This document shows, piece after piece, positions 24,474-37,713 of a stretch of 64,000 nt of DNA (positions within the stretch are counted from its first letter, which is position 1; each line of letters opens with the position of its first letter). The notes below the pieces were generated by a model, which was not told where the DNA came from, ran no database searches, and worked only from the letters and a program-made list of their open reading frames with translations. This stretch comes from Chrysomallon squamiferum (lineage: Eukaryota; Mollusca; Gastropoda; Neomphalida; Peltospiridae). A program made the position numbers and the translations under genes. The stretch is taken from positions 124,001-188,000 of the forward strand of contig CM022670.1 in assembly GCA_012295275.1 (NCBI GenBank), read 5' to 3'.

Positions 24474-26259
24474 AAAAACATCACTAGCACACAGATACAC
24501 TCAAAAACAGAAATACACAGTCTGATATTAAATGTCCTTTTTATAACTGTTGAAAACACAAGTAACTCTGGATAGTTTCAAAAGAAAATGGTTTATTAAA
24601 TAATTCCAGTCAGTGCTTCATATTACACAAAAATTTATGTTACATACTTTCCTGTTTATGTATGTTTAAAGATTCCTCACAGTTAATCAGTAAGAATAAT
24701 CCACTCAATGCTAGCATTGGATGTCCTCTCAAATATCAGTTTACAAGTATGTGTGTGTGTGTGTGTGTCTGTGATACTGAACCATGTTCACGATTCATTA
24801 AACCAACATTGATTCATTTGTTTTCAGATAGAAAGTAAATAATTCTACAAACTGCTTTTGAATATTTCAGAAGTCCAGTGACATAAACCAATAAGTTTAC
24901 AATTTCATTTTTTTATTTTTGTTTGCTTTCTTCATTTTTTAACACTACCTCTAGACTATTAATCTAATATTTTAATGCAAACATGGCAGATTCATTAATA
25001 TTGTGAAATATTTTAATTTCAGTTTTTAATTTGTCATGTCACAAATCAGTACACAGAGTGCACTTGTTTGTGGCTTGTTGTCACATTGTACTGAAAAACT
25101 TATTAGTTTTTCAAAAATATCAATCCACGATCTGCTGAGATGATGAGAAAAGTTTGATAGGGAATGGATATAACATTTGTCAGACAATTTGATCAAGATT
25201 ATTTTTCTAATTTGTTAACCTCTGAGAAGAGAAAAATGTTCTGGTTTTGTGCTAGTCTCAACGGAAGCTGAAGTTTCTAATTTAAATTTCATTAATAAAT
25301 TATTTGATAGTAATTGTACAAATCTCATGTGTTACTGAAATTAACATTTCGAGGACATCATGTGGTTTAAAAGTTTCTTTGTGGAAATAGAATTCAAGCA
25401 AAAATCAGATGGATATTTCAGAAGGAAGTTAGCATTTTTTCGTTATTAATTATTAAAATTTGAAATTAACAATTAGTGAAATAAAAAATAAATAAATAAA
25501 AACATAACACTACGATTTTCATACAATTAATTTTTTTAATAACATTTTTAGATTTTTTATGTCTATTTAAATTTATTTCATTTCAAAAGAATTAATATTT
25601 AATGAAAAATTAAATTTGGATGTTATAATTACACATCACTGTTAGACAAATAAATCAACAATATCCAAACATGTAATTACTGAATGAATAATAGACACAC
25701 ACATACTCGCTTTCTATCTGTCTCTCTCGACATAGACACATACCCTCATATGTAAACAAAAAGAGATACTTGAACTCATAGAGATAAATGCACACTGACA
25801 AACATTTCTGAGATTAAGAAAATTCATTAATAGAAAATAAGTTTAGAAATTAGTTCAAATCTTTAGATAAAATGAAAAAGTTATTACTTCTGTAATGAAG
25901 TTATATCTCTGATTTCATTATCAATATAAATTATTTATATTTTAAACTCATAAATTTATTAAAGACCAAACCCAGAGTTCAAATATCAGATCTTCCTTTA
26001 AAGTTCTTTAATCAAATAAATATTTCTTGTATAAAGACTACAAGCAAACTAAACAAATAACATTTCAAATAATTATACAGTTTTCCTCTAAAACTACTAA
26101 AGTATAATGTCAAATAATTATAAACTTTGTCTCCAAAATTAGCCAAACAAAACTAGAATTTCAAATACAATACTACCATCTTTAAAAGTTGTTCTGACCA
26201 TGAATCAAACAATAATTTGAAATAAAAGTGACAAGGAATAAATCAACTCAGATTTTAAT
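21921..26259. other. AT-rich intergenic DNA, no gene found
   Basis: Apart from the SINE-like copy near 22.9 kb it holds short microsatellites: CA at about 24430-24472, GT at about 24750-24769, and AAT near 23515-23530. A moderately complex patch lies at 23950-24330. No supported coding sequence. Confidence 0.55.
22893..22985 (+). repeat. tRNA-derived SINE-like remnant
   Basis: Box A-like TTGCTCAGTGGACTAGC at about 22893-22909 and box B-like GAAGATCAGTC about 41 bp further on, which is the A-to-B spacing of a tRNA promoter. The sequence is too degraded to fold as a functional tRNA. Confidence 0.5.
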
Positions 26260-27140
26260 TGTTTAAAGTTCAAGTCAGCCATTGTTATATTCATGAAGAG
26301 CGTCTCTGTGCATGAGTTAACATAAACATGACAGTCAGTTATATTAACATACATATTGGTCACAGGAAATGAGAAGCAAGGTCATGTACAACAGCTTGAA
26401 GGAAAGCAGCAGCTTTTTAATTGTAATGTCCCATGAGAACAGACGACATTTTCTGTTGACAATTTCACAACATCGTTTGCCAAGCCTAAATCCAGTTCCT
26501 GCAATAATCAGCTAGGTAGATCATGTTTCTTTTAATCTGCAATACCATTCCAGTAAAGGAAACAATTGATCTCTCCCAGTCATATCACAGCCAATAATTA
26601 ATTTCCTAGCTCCCCTCAAAAAAAGGAAAAAAGAAAAATTAAAAAGAACTGATGCCAAATGTCAGCGACTGGATTTCTCAGCCAAACTGCACAGATATGT
26701 TATTTCACACTGAGGCATGACTGACTGAAAAGACGTAGCTAGTTTGTGAGATGAGTTTAGTCTGGGTTAATATTCTTCTGCTGTTTTAACACTCAGACTG
26801 TCTCTCTGCAAACACTGTAGACTTCCAGGGTCACATCCTCCACCCAGTGATTCACGTTATACATCTCCTCAATATCCATCATAACGTGTCTGCCTGCTGT
26901 TATTAAAAAGGTATTTTTTAACGTCTGAGTACGATAATTAAATAGACGGGATACGTCTATATGAACACGTTCAAAAGTGTTTGGTTTTTGGTAAAGTTCT
27001 GGCATGTTCTTCATCAGGAAAGTAAACATAAGGAAACTGATTTGAAAGCATATCGATCTGATTAATAATAAGAAATCAGTTTGAGTAAATCTCTGTAGAG
27101 ATTGTTCATCAGTGTTTGGTCATGACCAGTCTCAGGGGTA
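26260..27140. other. Complex-sequence island
   Basis: Non-repetitive, less AT-rich stretch between AT-rich flanks. Its right part contains an unrecognised minus-strand open frame (26793-27029). The rest (26270-26760) has no open frame and could be regulatory. Confidence 0.3.
26793..27029 (-). CDS. Unrecognised open frame, 78 codons (possible exon)
   Basis: The translation has balanced, protein-like composition (segments such as FERVHIDVSRLFNY and NVNHWVEDVTLEVYSVC) with no low-complexity runs, unlike most open frames nearby. An AG acceptor-like site (TTTCAAATCAG) lies just upstream on this strand. I do not recognise the family, see no donor-linked partner exon, and the frame could be a chance opening in a conserved non-coding element. 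Confidence 0.2.
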   Translation of the reverse strand: MFTFLMKNMPELYQKPNTFERVHIDVSRLFNYRTQTLKNTFLITAGRHVMMDIEEMYNVNHWVEDVTLEVYSVCRETV

Positions 27141-27246
27141 CTGAGGTTAAGTCACCAGATTTGAAACTGACTGATACTGGGATGAAATCAATATTATGAC
27201 AGGTAGTATCTCTTAAACATTAACCTAAATGTTGTTATTTATTTTT

Positions 27247-27275
27247 TTATTTTTTTTTTTTTTTTTTTTTTTTTT
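27247..27275. repeat. Poly-T tract
   Basis: A run of T about 29 long with minor interruptions. It could be a homopolymer microsatellite or the A tail of a minus-strand retroposon, but no element body is recognisable next to it. Confidence 0.8.
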
Positions 27276-28761
27276 AACTAACATTAGTTTTTGCTATACA
27301 AAATGGTCATTCTCATTCCCTAGTTCTTATTCAAGAAATTCACTCCACATTCTATTTAAATCACTTTAGCATTTCTCTAATATTCTATATAATCGCCTTT
27401 CTAGTCATTCTTTGACTATATAATCATACTCACTGCCTCATGATTTGCTGATTTCTATATCGTTGTATCTTAGATATTTTTAGATGTGTCTAATAGTTGT
27501 ATTTTAGACATTTTAAATGTGTCATAACAGCTGTACCTGAGACATTTTAGAAGCATGATAACAATTGTAATAGAACCAGTTTATTCTTCTTGTGACCAGT
27601 CTAATTTTCTGATTCTGGCCTTTGCTTTGTTTCTAATCTAATCACAGTGACACCACTGGGAGTAGTGAAAAAAAAAGTTTTATTTATTATTTTTTATGGA
27701 TGTTGAATGAGTATATAACTGAAAGTTTAAAAATAAATAAAAAATAAATGAATAAATAAAGTTAATAAGTCCACCAAAATTAAATGACATGTTCTTCTCT
27801 TTCCAGTTTTTAACAAATTTCAGGACATATTAAACTTTATATATTGCATAATAACCAAATTTCAGGCTCGATTAAGGGTTATTATTTCCGTCTTGACATT
27901 ATTAATATCTCATTTTTAACTGAAATTAACTTAACTCAGTCTGGTGGAGAATGATATTCCAACATTAATTTGTTATGTGGCTCTTTAATTTCAATAAAAC
28001 TGTCAGGATGCAAGATTCTCACAGTTGTTAAAAATGAAGTAATTCTTTTGTTCTTCTCAAAGAAAATCATTTAAGAATAAAATATGAATGAAAGGAGATG
28101 ATAATTTATTTGGAATGTTCGCTCGGATGTAACAATTAGTTTGAAACGATTTTGTCTTCAGATTCTTCTTGTCGTGGACATGTAACCCAGAACATGAGAG
28201 CAATAATTGAAGAAATGGTGTATTAATTCTGTGATGTCACTGTTGCTGATGTTGATGGTGCTGATGTTAATATTGTAGTTATTACTGGAGTTGAAGCTGA
28301 TGCTGGTGTTAATTCATTGTTGTTGTTGTTTTGATTACTTTAAGAGGAGATGTAATAATTTCATGGCATTGTTGTAGTTCTTATTTGTGTTTGTGGTGTT
28401 GATGTCACTGGTGCTGTTGTTATGATATTGTGATTTAATGTTGTTTGTGTTGATGTTAATTTCATTTGATTTAAAGCTGTAGATTAACTGAAGAGGTGGT
28501 ATGTTTTATTATGTCTCTGTAGCTTATGTTAATGGTTATGGTATTCTGAGTTAATTTAAGAGGGTTTTTGTTTTCTTGTTTTGTTTTATATTGCTTTATA
28601 ATTCTTCTATTTATTATGTTGTTGATGGTGGTGATAGCATTATTGATATTGCTGGTGTTGTTATTTGTCATGAACCCATGAACCCAGAACCATAAATAAC
28701 AAAAGCAATAACAGTTAGAATAGTAATAATAATAATAATTACAACAACAACAACATGACAA

Positions 28762-28817
<56 letters not shown>

Positions 28818-29694
28818 ATATAGTTTTGAATATTTATTTTATTATTATTTCTTCTTATTATTATCAATGGAATGATATTCAACATCATGAAAATTAACAT
28901 ATCTTTATCCAGTATTAACTTCCTCACACAAAGGCACTGAAAACAAAATAATTTAATATTTTCACAAAAATTCTCCTCTATTAATGATTCATCTTGTCAA
29001 AGTTATTTAAACATTTCAAAATTTTAATACATTAATGAGTTATGAAAGAGTTAATTTGGCTCATCAAAGCAAGCTTACTCACAAGATTTGTCATTTTGTA
29101 GCTGATTATATTACTAATTTTGTGTGTTTGAGAAATAACCCTAACAGGTGTATGATGCAATCTGGTCTGTTTGATATCACCTAATGTGTATTTAACAATC
29201 AAAATAGTAGTAATTAAAATCTCTTATAGCTTTAATATCTTTTTTCTTTTATTTTCTGGATATTTTATTGGAGAGTGGAGAACAAAGATTGCCTTTTTAG
29301 CATTTTTATTTGTTTATGTTTTTATTTAATTATTTTTTTTAAATTTATTGCTGTTGGGTTTTTCTGGTGGGGTTTGTTGGTTTCTTGGGGGTTTTTTTTA
29401 GTTTTTTTTTATTATTATTATTTTTCTTTTTTATTTAATTGAATTTGGTTTTTTTTTTGTTTTTTTTTGTTTTTTTTTTCAGGGTGTTTGCTTTTTGTTT
29501 TTATGTTTCTTTAATTTTATTCTTTCCCTATATTTATTTTTTATTTTAGATTTAAGCTATTATTTTTAAATTACTATTAATATTTAATTTTTAAATATTT
29601 TTAATTTTTATTATACTTTTCCACATATGTACATTTAATACATTAAAATACATTTTCTATATAAAAAAATATATGATTGATACAATTACAAGTA
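27276..29694. other. AT-rich intergenic DNA with trinucleotide repeats
   Basis: GTT/GAT-rich imperfect trinucleotide DNA at 28225-28480 and 28610-28660, a nearly pure AAT run at about 28766-28812, and a T-rich block at 29325-29480. The minus-strand open frames here are products of the repeats. Confidence 0.65.
28766..28812. repeat. (AAT)n microsatellite
   Basis: About 15 uninterrupted AAT units. Confidence 0.95.
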
Positions 29695-30543
29695 CAATTA
29701 TGCAACATACACATATTATACAAACACTGACATACACACATAGTATACAAACACTGCAATACACACATATTATACAAACACTGACATACACACATAATAT
29801 ACAAACACTGATATATATACATAGTATAACAAACACTAATATATATACATAGTATACAAACACTGACATACACACATAGTATACAAACACTGACATACAC
29901 ACATAGTATAAAACACTGCAATACATACATAGTATACAAACACTGACATACACACATAATATACAAACACTGACATACACACATAGTATAAAACACTGCA
30001 ATACACACATAATATACAAACACTGACATACACACATAGTATACAAACACTGACATACACACATAGTATAAAACACTGCAATACATACATAGTATACAAA
30101 CACTGACATACACACATAATATACAAACACTGACATACACACATAGTATACAAACACTGATATAAATACACAGTATACAAACTGCTATACACACAGTGTA
30201 CTAACACTGATATATATATACATAGAATAACAAACACTAATATATATACATAGTATACAAACACTGATATATATATATACATAGAATAACAAACACTAAT
30301 ATATATACATAGTATACAAACACTGACATACACACATAATATACAAACACTGATATACACACACATAGTATACAAACACTGCAATACACACATATTATAC
30401 AAACACTGATATACACACACACAATGTACAAACACTGACATATACACATAGTATACAAACTGATATATACACATAGTATACAAACACTGATATATACACA
30501 TAGTATACAAACACTGATATATATATACATAGTATAACAAACA

Positions 30544-30582
<39 letters not shown>

Positions 30583-31195
30583 ATATATATATATACATAG
30601 TATACAAACACTGATCTACATATACATAGTAAACAAACACTGATATATATATATATATACAACACATATATATACAAACAAACACTGATATATATACATA
30701 GTATACAAACATTGATATATATACATAGTATACAAACACTGATATACACACATAGTATACAAACTGATATATACACATAGTATACAAACTGATATATACA
30801 CATAGTATACAAACACTGATATATATATACACATAGTATACAAACACTGATACATACACATTGTTTACAAACACTGATATATATACACACATAATATACA
30901 CACACTGATATGTATACATAGTGTACAAACACTGATATACATACATAGTGTACAAACACTGATATATATACAAACACTGATACATACACATAGTATACAA
31001 ACACTGATACATACACATTGTTTACAAACACTGATATATATACACACATAATATACACACACTGATACATACACATAGTCTACAAATACTGATATACATA
31101 CATAATGTATAAACACTGATATACACACATAGTGTACAAACACTAATATATATATATATATATATATATAGTATACAAAACACTAATATACATAA
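29695..31195. repeat. 1.5 kb minisatellite with a 27-bp unit
   Basis: More than 50 imperfect copies of a 27-bp unit. Every unit contains a form of CATAGTATACAAACACTGA; the rest varies between TACACA and TATATATA. Because 27 is divisible by three, long minus-strand frames (up to 279 codons) with nine-residue repeats such as VFVYYVCMS stay open by accident. Some units are a base shorter (TATAAAACACTGCA), and several units contain pure TA runs (30550-30600, 31145-31170). Confidence 0.95.
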
Positions 31196-31567
31196 TGGCT
31201 GTGCATATACATGTATGTCATAGAGCAATTAATCTAAATTTGCATTTCCAGTACTTTTTTCTTATCACTAAACATTTTATCACAAAGCTAAATATTTAGT
31301 AACTAAGATACTGTTTCACTACAATGTTTCAAACTAACTTGTCTGACATAAATACAAATTACTGTGCACAAAGGATCATTCTTTATGTCTGCAAAATAAA
31401 TACCCAAGAGTTAAATAAAAGACACATTTTTATGTAATCTACAGACAAGAACTTTTTTTTTTCCTAAGAGACCAAAATATATAGCAGATAAACATGACTG
31501 TACATAAAATAAAATAAGAAAAAACAAAATGATAGCCAGATTTATAAAACATATCTGTGAGTATTGT
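31196..31567. other. Unique AT-rich spacer between two repeat arrays
   Basis: No gene, repeat or other feature seen between the 27-bp array and the TG tract. Confidence 0.6.
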
Positions 31568-31571
31568 TATA

Positions 31572-31917
<346 letters not shown>

Positions 31918-32280
31918 TAAAGAAAAGCAGAAAGAAAACTGTTGGGGTACATGTAATTAGATAAAAGTCATAGACTCACTTAAACATACAGAATATATAT
32001 ACTTTTATAATAATGAATATTTTACAAATTATTATACACACATATTTATACTTAGTGTATTACTTTGTAGAGCAGTTTACACACATCTCTGTGGGCCTGA
32101 CTGTTTTATTTTTTAATGAATTCTGTCTTTGTTAACAGAATCTATGAAAACACACAGAGGGTACCATGTTGTGTCATAAATAGAAAAGTATGACAAATGT
32201 AAGAGACAAATACAGAAAAAATATAATACTTCACTTATTATCATCTGTTTACCTTTATTTATTTGTATTCCTTTATTACA

Positions 32281-32400
32281 TTGTTGTTGTTGTCATAATT
32301 ACTGTTGTTATTATTGTTATTATTACTGTTGTTATTATTGTTATTATTACTGTTGTTATAGTTGTTATTATTACTGTTGTTACTGTTGTTGTAGTTAGTT
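32281..32400. repeat. GTT/ATT trinucleotide array with longer period
   Basis: GTT, ATT and ACT triplets are arranged so that TTATTACTGTTGTTATTATT recurs about every 24 bp, three to four times. Confidence 0.8.
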
Positions 32401-32984
32401 GTTATTGTAGCAGTAGTAGGGTGAGAAATTTAGTACTGTCATTCTGATAAATATCATTAATTATTGTTAAGATTAAGATTATTATTATTATTATTTTCAT
32501 CATCATCATCACCATCATCTCATTATCATCAACACCATTACTCCCATCATTATTTGTACTTTAATTATTATATTTTTCATTTTTTTTAATTTCTGACACA
32601 CTGACACCCAGTATGGTTATTAACTTTTTCAAATATTGATACGAGCCGTGGCATAAAATGTATAATTATACCTCTGTGTCATTCCATGTTCACTGTCAGC
32701 TGCTGGTTTCAAGTAATTGGAAAGTTGACACCCAAATAAAGTTTGCTTAACTAATTATCTCCAGCAAGCCATTCTCTGCCTTTGTGAAGCTAACAAAATA
32801 TTGAATTTTTTTTTTTTTTTTTTTTTTGCTCTTTTTTATTTTTTTATATTTTCATTAGCAAAGAGATTGTCTAATTAAATATGAACACTGACGTGCTTAG
32901 TTGGCTGTGTCCATCCTGGAAGGAAAGGTAACTATGTTTTATGTTGTGTATTTCTTTGAGAAAGTAGTGCTGGCTTGTTAGGGT

Positions 32985-33062
<78 letters not shown>
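32985..33062. repeat. (GT)n microsatellite
   Basis: About 36 GT units, interrupted only near the right end by GTATGTG. Confidence 0.95.
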
Positions 33063-34799
33063 TTGTGATTAAGAGAGAAAAAGATATTAATATTTGTTTG
33101 TGATTACTGGTGTAAAATGAAATTATATTAATTGTTTTTCTGTGTATACTGGTGTGTGTTTGCAGATAAACTTGTTTTTCTGTGTATATTAGTATGTGTT
33201 TGCTAATAATTACATGTGTGGGACTGTGTGAATGGATTTGTGTGTGTGTGTGTGTGTGTACTATAAGTTCTCTCCAATCATACCACTCAGTCTTTTATAT
33301 TGTCTGGTCACAACATACTTGCTACCTTCTCTGCATATACATGTGTATGTGTTTAGTGTGTGTGTTTGTGCGTGTGCATTTATATGTATATATATATTAA
33401 ATGTTGGCTGATTATGTGTTAATATTGCATTTATTTGTATATAAAATTTATTTAATTGTGAAATATTAGATGCAATGAACCAATGGAATTATTCCTGGGC
33501 ATGAAACTATGAAGACCCGTGGTACATATTTGTGCAAACCTGTCTATATGGTTTTCTCTTTTGTGTATCATTAATGGGCTTTTTCTGCGTTTTCTTGGTT
33601 ATTCAGACATTGTCAATGGTCTAAATAGCAAATTATTCAGTGAATGTGAATTGTATTACATTAGCTATATTCATTATTATTACACAAATGTACACACATG
33701 CAAACACAAACATATCCTCACACACATACACACATCACATATGTATGCAAGCAGATGAAAAGAAGTTATAACACTGTATAGACAATTTTTTTCAGAGATT
33801 TGGTTAACATTTATTTTTTTTCTGAATTAAAACTGTGCTCCTCACACAGACATCAGCTGAGAGGACACAACAAACCACAGACTTCCCAGCCATTCAACTG
33901 ATGTTCTTTAAGAGTAGTCACTATTCAAATAATATAACTTTTATATTGTCAACATTATTGCCTTACATGAAAAACATCTATAAAATATCTTTACAACTAG
34001 TTTTCTACAATAATAAAAAGTAAAAAAAAAAAAATTCTGATTTAATATTCTTATCAAAAATTAAACAAAAAAACAAAAAAAAACAAAGGAAAGAAGGATG
34101 GCAAAAGAAATTTTCAATAGTATTAGTTTTTTTAAAATACTGAAGCTGATATTGTATGCATCAGTATTTATGCATTCACAGAACAACTGCAAAAAGAAAG
34201 ATTAAAAATATATATCAAAGAAAAAAAAAGGTAAGAAAAAGAAGAAAAAAAGAGGAAGCATTAGTTGCATCTATATATCTGAATTCATCCATGTTTCCAA
34301 GGGGAAACAAAATCTTTAAAATGTTATACTGAACAAAAAATAGCTGTTTTAATTATTAATACACAAACTACCATCCATGTCTAAAACATACATACATACA
34401 CACAAATATATATATATACCATCTCACTCAAAGAATTTCTTATAACATCAATAATTATAATAAAAATAATGATGATGATGATGGTAATAATAATCATGAT
34501 CTTAATTATCGTAATAACAAAATAATAATAATGATAATATGATAATGATAATAACAACAAAAACAACAAAAAGAATATTTAACAAATACAATAAATAAAA
34601 ACAAGAACAAAATTGGAATACTGGAGTCAGTTTACTTTCCATACAGTGATCCATTTTACCACTTCACATCTCACAAACTTCCTGTATCATTTTCTATGCA
34701 TTACTAACTTCATTCTACGCATCATGCTGCTTAATGATGTATTTTCCAATATTATCTCCTTTTTTTTTCTTTCTTTTTTATCATTCTCTCTTTCTGAGA

Positions 34800-35110
34800 C
34801 AATTTAATTAGATAGAACTAATACTGGTCACAAGGTCTTTGCAGACAATTCAAACGTCATCCAGGCCCTGTCATATCGAGTTTCTTATCTACATGGAAAA
34901 TCATGCAATATTTATATCTCTCTGTGGCCAGCCAAGTTCAGATGGCTTTTGCAATGATCCCCTGTAGTTTCTGTTGGTGTAATTACAGACCTGGGATGAA
35001 AGATTCATAAAACAATATTCTCCATCTCCTCTGATTATCATCTAACTTGCGCTGGGGAGTTGTAGGTTTTGACGTTTTTAGCTGAATGCAGACCGAAGAT
35101 AACACCGAAC
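34800..35110. other. Candidate conserved non-coding island
   Basis: Complex, less AT-rich sequence with sharp borders against repeats on both sides. No open frame of note. It contains homeodomain-type sites (TGTAATTACAG near 34978) and E-box-like CAGATG (near 34938). Confidence 0.35.
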
Positions 35111-36707
35111 AAACCCACTGTAAAAGTTTAACCTTTATTCTCATATTTGTTTTGTTTTATTTATTTAGTAGTTTTTATTTAATTTCTGATTATTATTACA
35201 TTTATTATTACTGCTACTATCATCACCACCACTATGACAACTACTATTACTACTGTTACTACTGACTTTATTAAAAACTTCATTAGTTGTGATAGTAGTA
35301 GTTGTAGCAGTAGTAATAATCCATTCTGTTTGGACAAAAAAAAAAAAGGAAAAAAAAAGAAGAAATTTCACAGTTGAAACGAGTAATAAAGAATAAGAAG
35401 AGAAAATAAATTTTAATTTGATGACAGTTTGTCATTGTAATTTAATATTTAGTTGTTTTCTCATCTGCACTGGATCCAGTTACATTTTCAAACCAGAATA
35501 ACTTAAATTTATTTTTTAACGTGTGACCTGCATGGATAAAAGGTACATAAAGTATTTAGTGTGGGGACATACTTTTTGTTTTACATTTTAGATATTCAGT
35601 AAAAAAAAAAAAAAAAAAAAACACAAGCAACAATGTGTTTTAAAAAGATATCAGTTTGCAAGTTGTGAAATTATTTAATTTTAAAGCCCACTGTTAACAT
35701 TTAACATTTTTAGAATGTTAAAGTTAGGTTTTACATACAGGACCACAATTAGAAATTAAAAAAATTTGATATCATATTAGATAGAGTAAAATACTGTATA
35801 AAAAGAATTTAATAACAGAAAACTGAAATTGTAAAATATAGATGCAACTTATTCTGAGTTACTTTATATGCCTTTTATAGAAACAGGTCGGATAGCACAG
35901 ACTGAAAGAACTCACATTAACCTTAATTTTTTTTTACCTAATGACAAGCATTTTTATTTTTCTTTTTTTTTTTTTTTTAGCTCATAATCTTTTATGATGA
36001 ATCTCAGTAGAGAATTCATAACATTAATCTGTCTGCTGTCTGTCTGTCTGTCTTTCCTTCCACCATCCATCATGTTTTGAAGTTTAAAAAAAAAAAAAAA
36101 TTCCTTTAATTAGATATGATTTCAAATGATGTCTTTTCTGTCTTAGAAAAAAAGAAAAAAAGACTATTTTATATTATAAATTTGTTTTAATTATTTTTAT
36201 ACTTTTCTTTACACTTCAGTTCACTTCATTACATTCACTTGATTTGTACTTAGTACACTTCAGATAAATATGATTTCATTTGATTTGTTTCGTTCAATTT
36301 AGTGTATTTGTCTGGTGTTCATTTTATATTTTCTGTTTGCTCTATTGTATTCTGTTATTTATTACATTCTTGACATTTAAGAAAGTAATTCTTATACATA
36401 TATATACATAATTGTTTTGAATTACTTCTGAGAGCAAATAGAACATTTTAGATGTGTACATTAGTATATTATAGGTAGCTTGTTAGCTAGTTAACAGTTT
36501 AACTGTTCAAAAGATCAATTCTTAGTATGCTCAGTGGGACTTTTCCTATTCCAAACAGTATATTTATGACAGGCTTTTACTGTCCATATGAAAGTGCAAT
36601 TAAAAAATATTCCTACTGCTAACCTGTAAAAGAGGGCATGGAATAGCAGAATAAAAAAGTGGTGACACTGATCATTATTAATATTATGTTGTATATATAT
36701 TGGTATA

Positions 36708-36738
<31 letters not shown>

Positions 36739-36879
36739 TAAATCAGAGATGTTGATGATAAATATTATGTTGATTATTATGAAGGTTATTATGATAATAA
36801 TACATACAGGTAAATAATACATTGTTATAATTAAAAGAAATGGATTAATGATTTTTCTCTCTTTGAGTCTTTTTTCCCT
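35111..36879. other. AT-rich intergenic DNA, no gene found
   Basis: Contains ACT/ACC trinucleotide DNA at 35195-35310, an A run at 35600-35621, T runs near 35960-35980, TCTG units at 36033-36052 and an AAT run at 36708-36735. Confidence 0.6.
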
Positions 36880-37160
36880 TTCCAATAATTATCACGATAA
36901 CCCATAGAACTGCGAAAGTTCAGAAGTGGGTTTCCATATTTGGCAGCATCCATCTGTGATCTCTCTGACTGTCAGCTTTGATAAATTTGAACTTTTGAGT
37001 TCTAACATAATTCCACTGACAATGGTACACCAAGTAATATTAGTAGCTGAGTGACAGCAGCATTGTCTGACATCATCATTCTACCGATACGATGGCACCG
37101 TGCTCTTCAACATACAGCATCCTTAGGGACACAGACTCAGCCATTTGTGAGCAAATGAAT
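36880..37160. other. Candidate conserved non-coding island
   Basis: Complex and non-repetitive, lacking an open frame, flanked by AT-rich DNA. Content alone suggests possible regulatory use; no diagnostic motif seen. Confidence 0.25.
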
Positions 37161-37658
37161 TATTTTTCTCTGTCAGTGCTGGTTATGTAACATAATGGAA
37201 GATATTTTGTTAGTTTCTTTGTCTGTTGGTTGCATGTTCAGGAGGAGTTAAATACAGATGAACAGCACTTTATTTAAATAATTAATTTATTTGTCTCCAT
37301 TGTATTTTATGATACATGTATTTGTTTTTAATTTCCTCCACTTTAATTTGGAGCATTCGGGTCTTAGGGATGAATTTGTTCAAGTGTTGCATTGACGAGG
37401 TTCGCAGTCTCGATTACCGTATTGTCTTCATATTCGGTAATTTGTTCTTAATGCAATTTGTGAAAACAACAAAACATTTTAGTTTCATTTAAATGGATGA
37501 AACCTAGTGGTTGAATTGTTTCATTTATTTTTTAAGTATCAGCTGTTTCTAAGTTTGTTGAGGGAATTAAAAAGATGAGAAAAAGATTTTCATAATTACA
37601 CAAGAAATTTTCTCTAAATAATTAACATCACGTTTTTGTAATTTCTTTTCAAGAGTTT

Positions 37659-37663
<5 letters not shown>

Positions 37664-37710
<47 letters not shown>
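37664..37710. repeat. Poly-T tract, about 47 bp
   Basis: Uninterrupted T run. It may be a retroposon A tail on the minus strand, but no body is recognised. Confidence 0.95.

Positions 37711-37713
<3 letters not shown>

Larger units (their letters stand above)
31918..34610. other. Intergenic DNA rich in simple repeats
   Basis: GTT/ATT trinucleotide array at 32281-32400 with a longer period of about 24 bp, a T run at 32810-32827, a (GT)n tract at 32985-33060, short GT at 33238-33260, and ATG/ATA-rich DNA at 34460-34570. No supported gene. Confidence 0.65.

Noticed and set aside
29643-31228. Long minus-strand frames (up to 279 codons) rich in Cys, Val, Tyr
   Set aside because: They are translations of the 27-bp minisatellite, open in several frames because the period is divisible by three.
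37664-37710. Poly-T as the tail of an identifiable retrotransposon
   Set aside because: No adjoining element body, coding sequence or target-site duplication could be seen.
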